A DNA stretch of 24,254 bases from Conidiobolus incongruus B7586 (GCA_000697335.1 JNEM01014454.1:1-24254), one strand, 5' to 3'. Counted from the first letter of the stretch, positions 10,164 to 21,560 are shown. Numbers and translations: made by a program. The notes: generated by a model from the sequence alone, not told the origin.

Positions 10164-10754
10164 ATGACACCTATAAAGGAGACATTCCCAGGAAAAAATG
10201 CGATTTTCATTTACGAGTGTATCAATAATGATCTAAACGTCAAAGCTGCTCGCGAGATGCAGGGAGAAACGTTGAATAATGATGATGAGATGACAGAGCA
10301 AATAAAAGATGACGTGAATATGTTTAAGAATTATATTAGAAATGCATCATACAATACAGTTGACCTCGAGGAGTATAGAAACTTACCATTTATAGGTATT
10401 CCACAGAAAGGTGTGTGTATCAGGACTCCTATTCTTGAAGAGAAGGAATGGTTCTCAATAAGATCAATGGAATCGTTTATCCAAATTTATGAAGGTATAA
10501 TAACTGGTAAGTTGCACACCAAAAAATACTATGTTCCATCGAAGCTCATTGATACCGAGCTTGGGATGGATATTCTTCATGATCTTAAATCGGCCACGTT
10601 TACGCAGAAAGTGTTTTGCCATAACTACCTCAACTACAAGTCGCTTGTGCTTAAAGACAATAAACTCATAGGCATTACCAATTGGCAGTACGCGGGATAT
10701 TATCCTCTCGAGTTTGAAGACATCCTCGAGAAGTACATGCACCACTTTATCTAG
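10164..10754 (+). CDS. Truncated APH/choline-kinase-fold protein, probably catalytically dead
   Basis: This intronless frame encodes 196 residues from the ATG at 10164. The second half resembles the C-lobe of the phosphotransferase (APH) family, which is abundant in fungi: EMQGETL (about 34-37) matches the hinge region. FCHNYLNYKSLVL (152 onward) occupies the place of the catalytic HGDL...N loop. ITNWQYAGYYPLEFED (about 171-186) matches the IDWEYAGYYP metal-binding region. Full family members are usually about 250-330 residues, so the N-lobe with its glycine-rich loop and lysine is missing. The loop aspartate, the loop asparagine and the metal aspartate are replaced (HNYL..S and NW), so kinase activity is unlikely. 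The frame fits between two copies of the 12-bp direct repeat: the ATG is 2 nt after copy 1 and the G of its TAG stop is the first base of copy 2. It is richer in GC than the surroundings and may be a retrocopy. Confidence 0.6.
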   Translation: MTPIKETFPGKNAIFIYECINNDLNVKAAREMQGETLNNDDEMTEQIKDDVNMFKNYIRNASYNTVDLEEYRNLPFIGIPQKGVCIRTPILEEKEWFSIRSMESFIQIYEGIITGKLHTKKYYVPSKLIDTELGMDILHDLKSATFTQKVFCHNYLNYKSLVLKDNKLIGITNWQYAGYYPLEFEDILEKYMHHFI

Positions 10755-10765
10755 TCCCTTGATTA
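10754..10765 (+). repeat. Direct repeat copy 2 (internal)
   Basis: GTCCCTTGATTA, identical to the first 12 bases of copies 1 and 3. It overlaps the last base of the stop codon of the kinase-like frame and is followed by a short hairpin, AGGGTT-TCTTAT-AACCCT. Confidence 0.85.
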
Positions 10766-11219
10766 GGGTTTCTTATAACCCTCACTCAATGAATAATGGC
10801 ACCTCAAAGGCTTGTCTATCTATGACATATCCTGGATTATTATCTACCCCTCCATCTTGAGTTCCATTGTATGTGCTAGGCTTGACTACTCTGTGAAGAT
10901 CTATTAACCTTCAGGTCACTTTTCTTACAAGGTGGCTGCCCACGCTTTGTATGCTTGTGTCCTCTGATTCTTTCCTGTTTTAAGCTCACCATCTCATGTC
11001 TGTTTACTTTTGCCTACATTTGTTTTATATGCTCCTTTAGCAAGAAATTAAGTGAATTGGGTCCTGTCCCAGGAATTACTACGGTTATCCACTTGGATGA
11101 ACTGGAAATATACTGTATGCTATATGATTATTACGTATACTTGGTCATTACTAAGTGATACGGCGGTTTTATTATGTCATACCATAAGTTGTCGAATAAA
11201 TCCTTTCCTCATAAAAAAA
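10766..11219 (+). other. Non-coding right part of the inserted segment
   Basis: This segment is GC-richer than the genome background and ends with AATAAA, about 12 nt of sequence, and an A-run. It begins with a 6-bp hairpin (10765-10782). The longest open stretch on the plus strand, 10955-11158, shows no recognisable family. It may be the 3' UTR of the retroposed RNA or a separate SINE-like piece; no tRNA-type A and B boxes were identified. Confidence 0.4.
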
Positions 11220-11232
11220 GTCCCTTGATTAA
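11220..11232 (+). repeat. Direct repeat copy 3 (right boundary, after A-run)
   Basis: GTCCCTTGATTAA, 13 of 13 identical to copy 1, directly after ATAAAAAAA. It lies 104 nt before the REX1 start codon. Confidence 0.85.
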
Positions 11233-11336
11233 CTCACTAAATTTTAACTCAAAATTCCAATCATATTAACACCTATACAATTACTATTAATAATATATTC
11301 AATTTATCATTTTTATTATAAAATTTTTGTAAGATA

Positions 11337-13823
11337 ATGACTAGAAAAGTGATAAATTATGAAGAAATCGATTCTGAAACTTATGATATTCAAACGAATA
11401 CTGAAGAAGTGAATTTACCAGAAAAGAGAAAACAAGAGGAAGATAATTCGAATTCAGGTATTTATGCCATGTATATGTGTGTGATATTGGTGAAGTTAAA
11501 TTGATCAAAAATATAGATTTTGATACTATGAAATATCGTGATATTAGCAAATTGAGTAAGAGTAAAAAGAAGTTATTAAAACAAAAATTAACTGCTCAAC
11601 AGAATAGTCAGAGTAGTGATAATAATACTCAAGCTGAGACAGTAAATTCACCAATTCGCATTAAAATGATTTGATTATTTATTGATTTTTAATAGAAACA
11701 AGACCTTGATTTTAATCCTTTCATTCATCAAATTCAAGGTCCCATTAAAGTTGATGTAAATGAATTGTTAATGATTTTTAATATAATATATTTATTTCAA
11801 AATTTAGCAAATTCAAGAAAAAATTATTAAAATTGTTCGCGGAATCAATACTAAGGGCTCTTTCTTTTCAGTAGTTAATTTCATTGATTTATTTTGAAAT
11901 TTTACCAATTTAATTGTTTTTATTAGAATACTAATGGGCAAACAAAACTAATAGTTGGTATAATTCCAAAATTAGAGCAACTACTAGAAATAAGTCCAAT
12001 TACTATGAAAAAGAATCCATTTTTAACATCAGAACTCACTCAAAACTCCAATTTGAATATTGACCAAGATATCTGGAAGCAATTCCAGGCAAACTATAAA
12101 TATAGCTTTGTGTCTTTGGGCAAAGCGAATCAAGATCAATTACACAATTTTGTAGTGAATTTGATGCAGTATAAATTGGATTCTGGAGATATTCACGAGA
12201 AGAAAACCAATCAAAATAGTAATACATAGCAATATTATTATATGTAAGTTATATTTTAACAATACTCTTAGAGACTAAATCAACTAAAAATCTGAATGAT
12301 TTTGAAAAACTGATGCTTAAGCCTCACGAATTAATCGCATACAATATAATTACCAGCCTCGATGAAGTTAAGAACACAGGAGGAAATTCTGATGATTGGG
12401 TTGAGACTAGTATAGAAAGTTTTAAAAATTCCAAATCCAAAAATATCTATGCTATTGACTGTGAAATGGTAATATCATATAAATATTATTATGTGTATAT
12501 TTATATTGAATGAGTTTAGTGTTTATCTGCTGCGGGTCGAGAATTAACCAGAGTTTCAATTGTGAATTATAATAACGAAGTAATTTTGGATGAATTAGTC
12601 AAACCAAAAAATGAAATCATCAACTATAATACAGTGTAATAGAATATTTGCATTACATGTATTTTGTTTAATATTTGATATAGTTACAGTGGTATTACTG
12701 AAGTAATATTATCTAAAGCTAAATTCACATTCAAAGAAATTCAAGCTAAAGTCTTAGAAATATTTAATAATGATTGTATTATTGTCGGTCATGCACTACA
12801 AAATGATTTGAATACATTAAAAGTAATTTATCATATAACTCATTTTGTTTTTATTGATTAATCATTTATTAGATCATACATCCTTATCTTATTGATACTT
12901 CTATTATTTATCATCATACTATGGGTCCTCCCTTCTTTCCTGGATTAAAATGGTTGGCTAAAAAGTACTTGAATAAAAATATTCAAATGGTGAGCGATTC
13001 ACAAATAGGTCATGATAGCATTGAAGATGCTTCAACATGCGTTGATTTATTAAAGTTAAAAATCAGAAATGGTATATTTGAATAAACCAAGATATTATTT
13101 GTATTATTAATCACATCATTTTAGGACCTAGTTTTGGCTTAGTTAAAACCAACTGTGAATCAATTGTTGAATACTTAAAAAGAAAAGTACACAACCTTAC
13201 GAGTAGTTTAGTTGGATTAGATAGCAAAATTCATATATGGGCTAATGATAGTGAATTAATCAAATCGACATCTCCAGATGAAGTAAAAATTTATAACATT
13301 TAATATGAACTATTCAATTCATGTTTTATTTTACTAGGTTTTTAATGATGTCAAGAAAGCCATACAGAATAATCGATTTATTACATTTTTCAATAATCAA
13401 TTATATCAAGTGTTTACTACTAATAATACCAATGTTGATAAAAATTCAGAAGAAGATTCAGATATCTCTATTGAATATAATCAGACAAAGATCAATACCA
13501 ATGCAGGTGGTGCATTTATCAACCAACTCAATGATTTTGTCCAATCTGTACCATCTAATACCACTATCATATTATTAGGAGGCCATACTTTCCTTTCTGA
13601 ATACGACAGGTAAAACACTCATTTTCATTCAGTCATTGTATATTTCTAATTCTGAATATTTAGCTTATGTGAAAAGAAGAAAACCTTCTCTAGGTTATAT
13701 AGAACTACCAAATTAAGTGAGATTCCAGACGAAGCCATTTTTTCAGACGCCGATACCAAGAGAATGCGTCAGTTGGTCGAAGTGTGTAGAATGGGGTTTG
13801 GTATTTTAGCAGTTAAACCTTAA
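11337..13823 (+). CDS. REX1: Rex1-type 3'-5' RNA exonuclease (DEDDh), twelve exons
   Basis: Rex1/Rnh70 trims 3' ends of 5S rRNA, 5.8S rRNA and tRNAs in the nucleus. Exons are 11337-11457, 11517-11641, 11696-11755, 11808-11870, 11927-12218, 12272-12468, 12520-12635, 12684-12822, 12873-13071, 13125-13282, 13338-13609 and 13664-13823, giving 633 residues (yeast Rex1 has 553). The N-terminal 280 residues are charged with Lys-rich tracts (KSKKKLLKQK), fitting a nuclear protein. The exonuclease domain is complete: AIDCEMCLSAAGRELTRVS (D283, E285; an intron falls right after DCEM), YSGIT, VGHALQNDL (D366), LKWLAKKYL, and GHDSIEDA (H418, D423). The C-terminal 190 residues end in RMRQLVEVCRMGFGILAVKP, as in Rex1-like proteins. 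All eleven introns are 48-61 nt. The retroposon-like insertion ends 104 nt before the ATG, so it lies in or next to the promoter. Confidence 0.93.
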
Positions 13824-14225
13824 TATATATATGATATGATATCAGCTCTTTAATATGAGCGACAATACATTTATATTTCAATTGATTTATTAAATCGATT
13901 ATCTTGTAAATTTTGTAATGAGAGGTCAATTATGAACTGTTTACTCGCGATGCCATATTGAAAATAATTATTTTAATACCAAATTTAATAAATCCATAGA
14001 ACAATACTTATATTTATCTTAAATAATTATTACAGGCTTGCCGTGATGTCTGTAATTAAATTTTCATTTGATTCATGTTGACTAATTAAAATCAATATAA
14101 TTATATTGATTATATTATTTATGTAATTGACATATTACACAAATATGTTATAAAATATTTCGATTTGGTTTATTTGAACATTTTGATCATATTATAATTT
14201 AATTAATTGTATATTGAAATCTTCT
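13824..14225. other. Convergent spacer between REX1 and lipoyl synthase genes
   Basis: This 402-nt region holds both 3' ends. It is AT-rich apart from islands at about 13920-13960 and 14029-14056. The second island is a perfect 7-bp hairpin, ATTACAG (14029-14035) with CTGTAAT (14050-14056), with a 14-nt loop. No coding exon was seen. Confidence 0.5.
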
Positions 14226-15771
14226 TTAAAGTTGGGCGGGGGCTTGACTTGCTTTTTTAGCTTTAATTTCGGCAAACTCTTCAAATTGCTTCTTTCTCTG
14301 CTTAAGAATATTGGCTACAAACATTTCTCCAGCTTTGTAAGAGGATCTAACTAAAGGTCCACTGGCGGTGTAGGTGAATCCGAGTTCTTGGCCTACCTTT
14401 TCCCAGTATGCGAACTTTTCAGGTGTGACATACTCTGATACTTTCATATGCTTCTTGGTTGGACGCATGTATTGACCCAAAGTGACCCAGTCAACGTCAA
14501 TTTCCCTAAGATCTTTCAAAGTCTGATAAACTTCTTCGTCGGTTTCACCACATCCCAACATGATGGAAGTCTTTGTTAGGAGAGTGGGAACAGTTTGTTT
14601 AGCATGTTTTAATACTGATAATGATTGACGATATTTGGCTCTACGATCACGAACATATGGTGTGAGGGCTTCAACTGTTTCCATGTTATGAGCATATACA
14701 TCTAAGCCGGATGTGGCGACAAGTTCAACTTGCTTGAGATCACCTTGGAAATCACCTGTCAAACATTCTACTAACATTTGAGGAGATCTAAAATGTAATT
14801 ATTAAGTAAATGTAGGCAATGTTCGTTGTGATTGATTTACTTTGCTTTTAATTTCTTAATTGTAGAAGCAAAGTGATTGGCACCACCATCAGGAAGATCT
14901 AACAATTATCAATATTTAATAATTATATTAAAAATATAAATTGGTAAAAAAATTACCATCTCTATCGACTGAAGTTAAAACGACATAATCTAATCCCCAT
15001 CTAGAAATAGCTTCTGCAGTATTTTCAGGTTCATTGGGATCCAAGGGCTTAGGGTTGCGGTTGGTCTTGACGGAACAGAAGCGACATCCTCTGGTACATT
15101 CATCACCCATTAACTGAAATTCGATTAATAAGCATTGTAAATATATAATGAATAATATGACTGGCTTACCATGATAGTAGCAGTGGCTGTTTCATGTTCG
15201 CCGCCACCCCAACAGTCACCAATATTGGGACATCTAGCTTCTTCACAAACCTAATGAAGAGAATAAGATAAAAATGGAAAATTATCGACTATTAGTATAA
15301 TAAAATTACAGTATGAAGATTTAAATCTCTCAAACTCTTTTTGATTCTGGTATAGTTGTCACCTTTAGGAATTTCAGTTTTCAACCATTCTGGAAGTCTA
15401 GTACTAAAAAATAATAAATACATTGGAAGCGGGAAAATGATTGTGGGTTTCTTACTGTCCCTTCCTATTGACGAGCTGCTTATTTTTGGTGGGAGTTTTT
15501 AATTCTAAAGCTTCTTCAACTGTAAGTGTTTTACCACCAACAAAATCACCAAAACTGGGGCCGTCCTTCAAACTTTGAGAGAATGCTTTTAATTTGTCGC
15601 TTTTTGTAAGTTGGGGTTGAGGCTGTTTTTTAGCTTCATTAGCGAAGGATCTAGAAACTATTTTGTACTATTTGATGTCAACAGTAGTTTCGAAGTGGTC
15701 AATTTGTAAAAACTTACACTTGTAGAAATGTGTTGGTTAGAGATCGCCTTTTGGAATCTTATCAAAATCAT
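14226..15771 (-). CDS. Lipoyl synthase, mitochondrial, seven exons
   Basis: Lipoyl synthase (LIP5/LIAS) is the radical-SAM enzyme that inserts two sulfurs into octanoyl chains on lipoate-dependent proteins in the mitochondrial matrix. Exons on the minus strand are 15771-15718, 15667-15456, 15403-15310, 15250-15170, 15113-14957, 14898-14841 and 14787-14226, giving 405 residues (yeast Lip5 has 414). The N-terminus, [18 protein letters not shown] then [11 protein letters not shown], is a basic, hydroxylated presequence. The auxiliary cluster CX4CX5C is C122, C127 and C133; the radical-SAM CX3CX2C is C153, C157 and C160. RSSYKAGE at about 366-373 supplies the serine ligand conserved in the family. 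Other landmarks are PEWLK, PEWLK-following [36 protein letters not shown] and [13 protein letters not shown]. Intron 1 has two nearby AG acceptors; only the one ending at 15668 keeps the frame. Confidence 0.96.
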
Positions 15772-17446
15772 TACTTTTAATAATATATATGTTGATTTAT
15801 ATTAATACTAATTCAAAATAATAAAGAATTTTTAATAAATATTAATCTAAATAAAAAGTAGCAATTCCGAATGCTGGAATGCTTATTAATATTTGGATGC
15901 GAATTTTTTATTAGGAAATGTTGAATCCAATATACCAATCAGGTGATTTAACCTAATGATTGATAAGATAAAATTCACATTTATTAAGTATATATGGTAT
16001 TAATCACAGTTAATTGTATCCTGTGGATGAATGAACTTCTGTATATATTGACAATGAATACTATTAGTATTATTGATGGATGGATATCTGTGTCATGCTC
16101 TGACTCTATATCATACCGGATAAATGAAATGGCTTTCTAATTTAGTAACAATAAGCTATTAGGCAATCACATTTTCACAAATATAATTATCAAGCAAGGA
16201 TATTCAGTTGTAATAAAATACATTTTACACTGAGGATTATATTATAATGTTATTGCGATTTTTTACTATTAAATATTACTATAATAATTTAAAATTTTCT
16301 ATATATTAATTTAATATTACAAATGCTTAACTTCTTATAATATTCACTTTTATATAAAGAAATTTTCAATTCAATAATTTCATTTTTCCCAATTATTTGA
16401 CGGAGGAAAGTTTTCTATAAAAACTAATCTTGTGTCATGATTGAAACAATTATTATGAAAGAATTAACTTGAAATATTCTACTCTTGTTTGTGTAATACT
16501 TTGATGCTGTTAGAAATCAGTTGTATCTTAAAATCTTAAAAGAATTGAATTATACTATTCAACAATGCTATTTCCTACAATACAAATTTTATTTTCTTCA
16601 TATCTAATTTGTATATCCTTGTATTCATTTTAATAGATATATCAATGGCCATATGAGAATATTTTTAATACAATTTTAGCTAATAACTAGGATCACAATT
16701 TAACAACAGCTTTAAAATTGTATGATATAAATGAGAAAATTGCAAAGTCTTTAAATTTAATAGGAGCAAAGAAAGATAACTGAATAATTTTGCAAATATT
16801 TAATAACCAGTTAGTAAAAATATACTTTCGTTCAATTGTAAAATCTAATTTGGAGAATTATTAATTTATCAATTCACTTGTCATATTGATTTATTTCAAG
16901 TAAAAATAGTGATAAATTGATTTTATTGAAAGCATGTGTGTTCCATTCAGAATAATTAGAGCTTATTGATCCCAATTATGAAATTAGTTGGTGTATATAA
17001 TATTTGAATATAATTAGATAATAAAATTTACTTAAACTTGAATTTCATCCATTTTTTCAAAATATTTATCAATTTAATAACAAACAAACATTTTTGAATT
17101 TCAGGTGAATTCTATAAACCTCAATTTTATAATTTCATGTACAATGTCATATTAAATCATTTTTTATTAATGTATGATTTAAAATTTATGTATTTACCAA
17201 TTTTCAATAATAATTGATTTATTAAAAACAATCATTACTTAACAATAGATATTTAATTTTATTTAAAATAGATATCATATTTAATCAGTTTTTCTAAAAG
17301 GACACTATATATGAAATTGAATAAAATTTATTTTTAACTTGTATATACTATATAACTTGATCATATAATATAATAAGTGTTTATTGATAACAATTAACTA
17401 GTTGAAACTTTAGTCAACAATAAATATCACTTTGTAATTTAAATAA
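15772..17446. other. Gene-less AT-rich spacer
   Basis: The left end, to about 16150, is moderately AT-rich and probably holds the lipoyl synthase promoter. The rest has no reading frame, RNA gene or repeat that I can support on either strand. Confidence 0.5.
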
Positions 17447-18620
17447 TAGGAATTTTTTTGATTAAAAAAAATAAAGATTTTAATATATAAAAAGTAAAAA
17501 TAAATATATATTATAAAATTATTAATTTCTTATTTCTAATAATTTTTTATTATACTTTTAACAAAGATCTAATATTTAAAAAATAATTCTTTTTATTAAA
17601 AAATAAAATTTAATATTTTATAAACTAATTAAATTTTCTTATAAGTTAGTTTTTTAATTGCTTAAAATAATTATAATCACATAAATTATAATCTAAAGAA
17701 TATACTAGATATATTAGTTTTTTCTAGTTAATTTTAATTAGAAAGTTTTTTACAACTTTAAATTTATATATTTTATAATTTTCATATAAAATAATAAGTT
17801 TTCTTAAATTATATTAAGAATATTAATTAAAAATACTTTTATTTAAAAAAATATAAAATTTATTATTAATTAATTTTCCTTTAAGAATTAAATAAGAATA
17901 ACATATGTTATTATAATCTATTATAATAATTAACATTCACTTATTAACAAAATATTTATTTAAAGGGATTTGTAGAGAAAGTTGATTTAACTTAATCTAG
18001 CATCTTGATTTGTGTTTTAATAAAGGATTATACATAGGGATTTAAGATTCATCAATTGTAATTATTCACTGTAAAAGTTTAAGCTTCTAGTAATATTTTA
18101 ATAAGTTTTATTTAATAATAACTACTTTAACTTTTTTTAAGTTTTAGTTAAATTATAAGATATTTAATTTATATATTTATTAATTAATTTAAACTTAAAT
18201 TTAAAATATATAAAATACTTATATAACTAATATTAAAGTATTTTAATAAATCTTTAATTAAAATAAAAAAGTATTTTTTAATATATTTTTTTACTTTATT
18301 AATAATTAAAAAAATAATAATTAAAATTAGTTTTTGAAATTTTAATAAGTTTTAAGTAGTTTTTTTAACTTTAAAGTAATTTACCTAATAATAAATTACT
18401 AATTTAAATAATACTTTATTATTAAAAGTTACTTATAAATTTTAAATGATTTTAAAGGGTTTATAGTTAAGTTTTACTAATACTAAATTAAAAAACTTTT
18501 GAAGATTATTATTTAGTTTAAACATGATTAAATTAAACAACTAATTTTAAAAAATTAATTTTTTATTTGAAACTAATAATATATTTGGAAAATCAGAAAT
18601 TAAAAAATTTCCCATTTCTT
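17447..18620 (+). repeat. AT-rich dispersed repeat, copy A
   Basis: This copy aligns with 22808-24085 along its whole length and with 1-700 over its right half, all in the same orientation. Shared blocks in order: AATTTTTTTGATTAAAAA at the left end, TATAATCTAAAGAATAT (about 17687), AAAAATACTTTTATTTAAAAA (about 17830), TTTAACTTAATCTAG (about 17986), TTTTAATAAAGGATTATA (about 18016), AAAGGGTTTATAGTTAA (about 18454) and GAAAATCAGAAATTAAAAAA near the right end. No reading frame, terminal inverted repeat or target duplication could be seen. Compared with copies B and C it lacks a 60-75 nt TA-rich block near its right end. The family is not recognised. Confidence 0.75.
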
Positions 18621-19453
18621 TGATTTTATAGTAATATTATTGAAATTTAGTTTCTAATATTTTAATATAATGAATTACAACTAGCTAATGTTGATTAGGT
18701 TTAGAGTAATATTATTTAATCTAAAAACTAAATTTATATCTGGTTGTTCTAATAATCTTTTATGATAAATCATATCAAAAATATTAATATATATTTCACT
18801 ATCAAATATTTTGGTAAAGATAAATATTTTCATTTCTTTACATACAAATATATAGGATGCTTATATCATTGTTGATATTAATTAATTTCTTACAACCAAA
18901 CTCTTGTAATAATTTTTCTAAACTTGATTAATAAATTTGAAAATTAATTTATAATATTTGACTATATCAAATGAAAACCTTTTAATATAGTAATAAAGAA
19001 TTTGCTTATTCAATTAATGTTATTTCAAATTGATCAATTTGACTGTGTCTGCAAAGAGTATAGTTTATCGAATGATGAGTTTAATTGTTAAATTTGAGCT
19101 TAATTCAATAATTTCACATTTCATTCACATTAATTTGATAATTGAACAGAGCTGAGAATCTATATTAGAAATATCTTCAATAACAGAGTAAAGTTTCATA
19201 TCAATATTTCCTGTAATACTCCTATAACATATAGCTTTAAAAATGGAAGAAAAAAATATAAATTTCCGCATTATGGAATGATGTAACCCTTTATTCTCAT
19301 CAAAAAATTTATGAATTCATTGATAGAGATTAATTTGATTTTTGTTTCATTACTAATTTTGCATTAATCATTTGAATAACTAAAATATATTATTGTTTAC
19401 CTTACCTATACTTTCACTAAAATTCCATCATCTTAATATACCAATTTTAATTT
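18621..19453. other. AT-rich spacer with the LMBR1-like gene promoter at its right
   Basis: No coding exon, RNA gene or repeat copy was recognised. The last 150 nt before 19454 are slightly less AT-rich and should contain the promoter and 5' UTR, but no element could be named with confidence. Confidence 0.45.
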
Positions 19454-21560
19454 ATGACCGCTATATACTTCCCCATTGATATTGATGGTTTGAAGGGTTT
19501 GGCAACTCTACCAATTTCTTTCCTAGCTGCTGCGGCTATTCTCAGAATTTATACCAATTACAAGCAAACTCACTGGTTTATTAATACTCTAGCCGTTTTA
19601 ACTTTTGGTGGTACTTTTTTTGCTTTGTCAAATTTACTAATAGATATTGCCTCGGTAAAATTATTTGAGTTAGATAGTATTCATTAATTAATCTTTTTAT
19701 TTTAATAGACGGGCTATTTGGCATGTCTTAAAGATCCCTCTAAAATTTGTACACAGCCCCTATTGTACAATGCGCAAGCTGTTATTAGCGTAATTTGGGA
19801 AGCTCATTACATAATTACGACAATATGCTGTTGGTAAAATAATTCTAATTTTAATTTAAAATTCCTTTACCAATTGGATTATTTAGGATACTAATCCCAC
19901 TTTGCCAGTCTTTTCTATTTACAGGAGGAACACGTTTTCTTTATCGTTTGAAATGGGCTATAATTAGACAAGCTATTTATTATTTGATAGTAGGTAGTAT
20001 AGGTTTAATATTCTTAATTTATGTGTTAGCTACAAAGTTTTCTTTTAATTTGTAAGTTTTCATTTATGAATATTATTAGTTTATATTGACGATTATTTTA
20101 GCAATCATACCAAAATTTTTATAGCTGTTTTGTCAAATTGTTGGGGTTTAGTATTACTCGTTATTTTTATGGGGTATGGCATTGTTGAAATTCCTCGAAA
20201 ATTATGGAAACAATCCAATTCGGTAGAAAGATTAACCTATCTTGAATTAAAGACTCCCAAACTTCGAGAAGAATTACTTGATGCCGAGCATGAATATCGA
20301 GAGAATGTGAATATTTTAGTGAACATCGCTGATAATATAGATTCAAGTCATATCTACTATAATATGGTTCAACAAATTCTAAACTCACCAGAAGTGGCTA
20401 ATAATAGAAATAACGTGCTTCACAACTCTCAGCCACAGTTTCCCAATCCACTTACAGAAAATTATATTGCTACAATTCATCGTAAAATTAAACAGGCCGC
20501 ACACTGTAAGAATAGAAACCAGACTCTTTGGAATGACCATTTGGAAACAACTTTTGCCGTTCAAGACATTGTCAACAATTTAGATAGTTCAGACCATAAA
20601 CTAACTTCCTCATTAAAAGTTTTATCAGGAAGTCGATTTGACGATTTTAAACTCACAATTCTATGGTGGTGGCATGTAATGATATACCCAGTTATATTAA
20701 AATTTTTGGCCATTATTCTAGCTTTTTTGGGTGTCGTAATCGTTTGGTCTGAAATGACCTTTGCAGCTCATAGTCCTACCCTATCACTAGTTGCACTATT
20801 ATTTCAAGCAATTTCAGATAATTACTCATTACAAAATTTTTTTGCATTTATTTTCCTAATTTATATGGCTGTGTGCACTTTCTTTGCTCTTCTTAGTGTC
20901 AAACTATTCAATTACTATGTAATCGTACCTAATGGCCAAACGGATGGTATCAGCCTGCTTTGGGTTGGTAATAATATGCTAAGATTGGTACCTGCTCTGA
21001 TTTTCAACTTTCTAAATTTGGGACATATTGGTATGTTTAGGCAACAGCCTCTTGTGTTTAACCAATTCTATGGTTATTTCATAGATTCTGCACCTGCACT
21101 AGGAAAAAATTTGAGCGCCTATTTCCCTTGCATTATCCTTATTCCAGTGACTTTGGTATTTTTTAATTTACATATTAAACTAGCAAAATTATTTTCTCTT
21201 GAGGATTTCTTCTATGAGGCAGATACTCTGGAAGGAAGAACCTTGGAAGGTAAAAGTATTCTAGCCAGTGAAAGATCTAAGAGAGAAAGGCAATTTCAAT
21301 TTGATTCCAGGGATTGCCAACCTTCAAACATTTCATCACGTTCTATCGATATCGAAACAGCAAGATATACACCTGATTCAGACGATCATAACACATCACC
21401 TACCTACTTAAGATCCAACCAAAGCTCTAAACTTTGGAATTCTATTCATCAATTCTTTAATTGGAATAGAATAACACTGCGTAGCAGTCCTAGCCATGTG
21501 TCTTTAGGATCAGATCATAGTGGTGATGAATACGAACAATTTATTGTAAGGGAGCCTTAA
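19454..21560 (+). CDS. LMBR1-family multispanning membrane protein, LMBRD2-like, four exons
   Basis: LMBR1-domain proteins are polytopic membrane proteins related to lipocalin receptors; LMBRD2 members have poorly defined roles, and in animals one has been linked to GPCR signalling. Exons are 19454-19654, 19709-19833, 19887-20051 and 20102-21560, giving 649 residues (human LMBRD2 has 695). About nine hydrophobic segments are visible: roughly 16-33, 42-62, 92-115, 137-157, 173-195, 357-380, 410-433, 455-472 and 503-521. The subfamily signature is SNCWGLVLLVIFMGYGIVEIPRKLW at the fifth segment, matching the SNTWGL...GYGLVEIPR motif. Residues 200-345 form a charged cytosolic loop with helical, coiled-coil-like stretches. 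The last 110 residues are hydrophilic and Ser-rich, a likely phosphorylated tail. All three introns lie in the first quarter and are 50-54 nt. Confidence 0.88.

Larger units (their letters stand above)
10150..11232 (+). mobile_element. Inserted segment with target-site-like duplication and 3' A-run (retroposon-like)
   Basis: GTCCCTTGATTAA occurs at 10150-10162 and again at 11220-11232. The second copy is directly preceded by ATAAAAAAA, and an AATAAA lies at 11195-11200, about 12 nt before the A-run starts. Flanking repeats, an A-tail and lack of introns are the hallmarks of a LINE-machinery insertion of a polyadenylated RNA. The body is clearly less AT-rich than the DNA on both sides. A third copy of the repeat (12 bp) sits inside at 10754-10765, splitting the insert into a coding part (10163-10753) and a non-coding part (10766-11219). 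That is not explained by a single simple insertion; two successive insertions at the same target are one option. No reverse transcriptase is encoded, so it would be non-autonomous. Confidence 0.65.

Noticed and set aside
10464-10745. Minus-strand frame within the kinase-like gene
   Set aside because: It is antisense to the better-supported APH-like frame and lacks domain features.
10955-11158. A 67-codon open frame in the right part of the insertion
   Set aside because: It is Cys, Ile and Tyr-rich with no recognisable domain; the segment looks like non-coding RNA-derived sequence.
15668-15717. Alternative acceptor for lipoyl synthase intron 1, ten bases further on
   Set aside because: Using it with the GTAAGT donor shifts the frame and meets a stop at once; the earlier acceptor keeps the frame.
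17447-18620. Autonomous transposon with terminal inverted repeats
   Set aside because: The two ends of the repeat are not inverted copies of each other, and no transposase-like or reverse transcriptase-like frame exists in any copy.
20167-20388. Minus-strand frame within the LMBR1-like gene
   Set aside because: It lies opposite the conserved LMBR1 segment and has no domain of its own.
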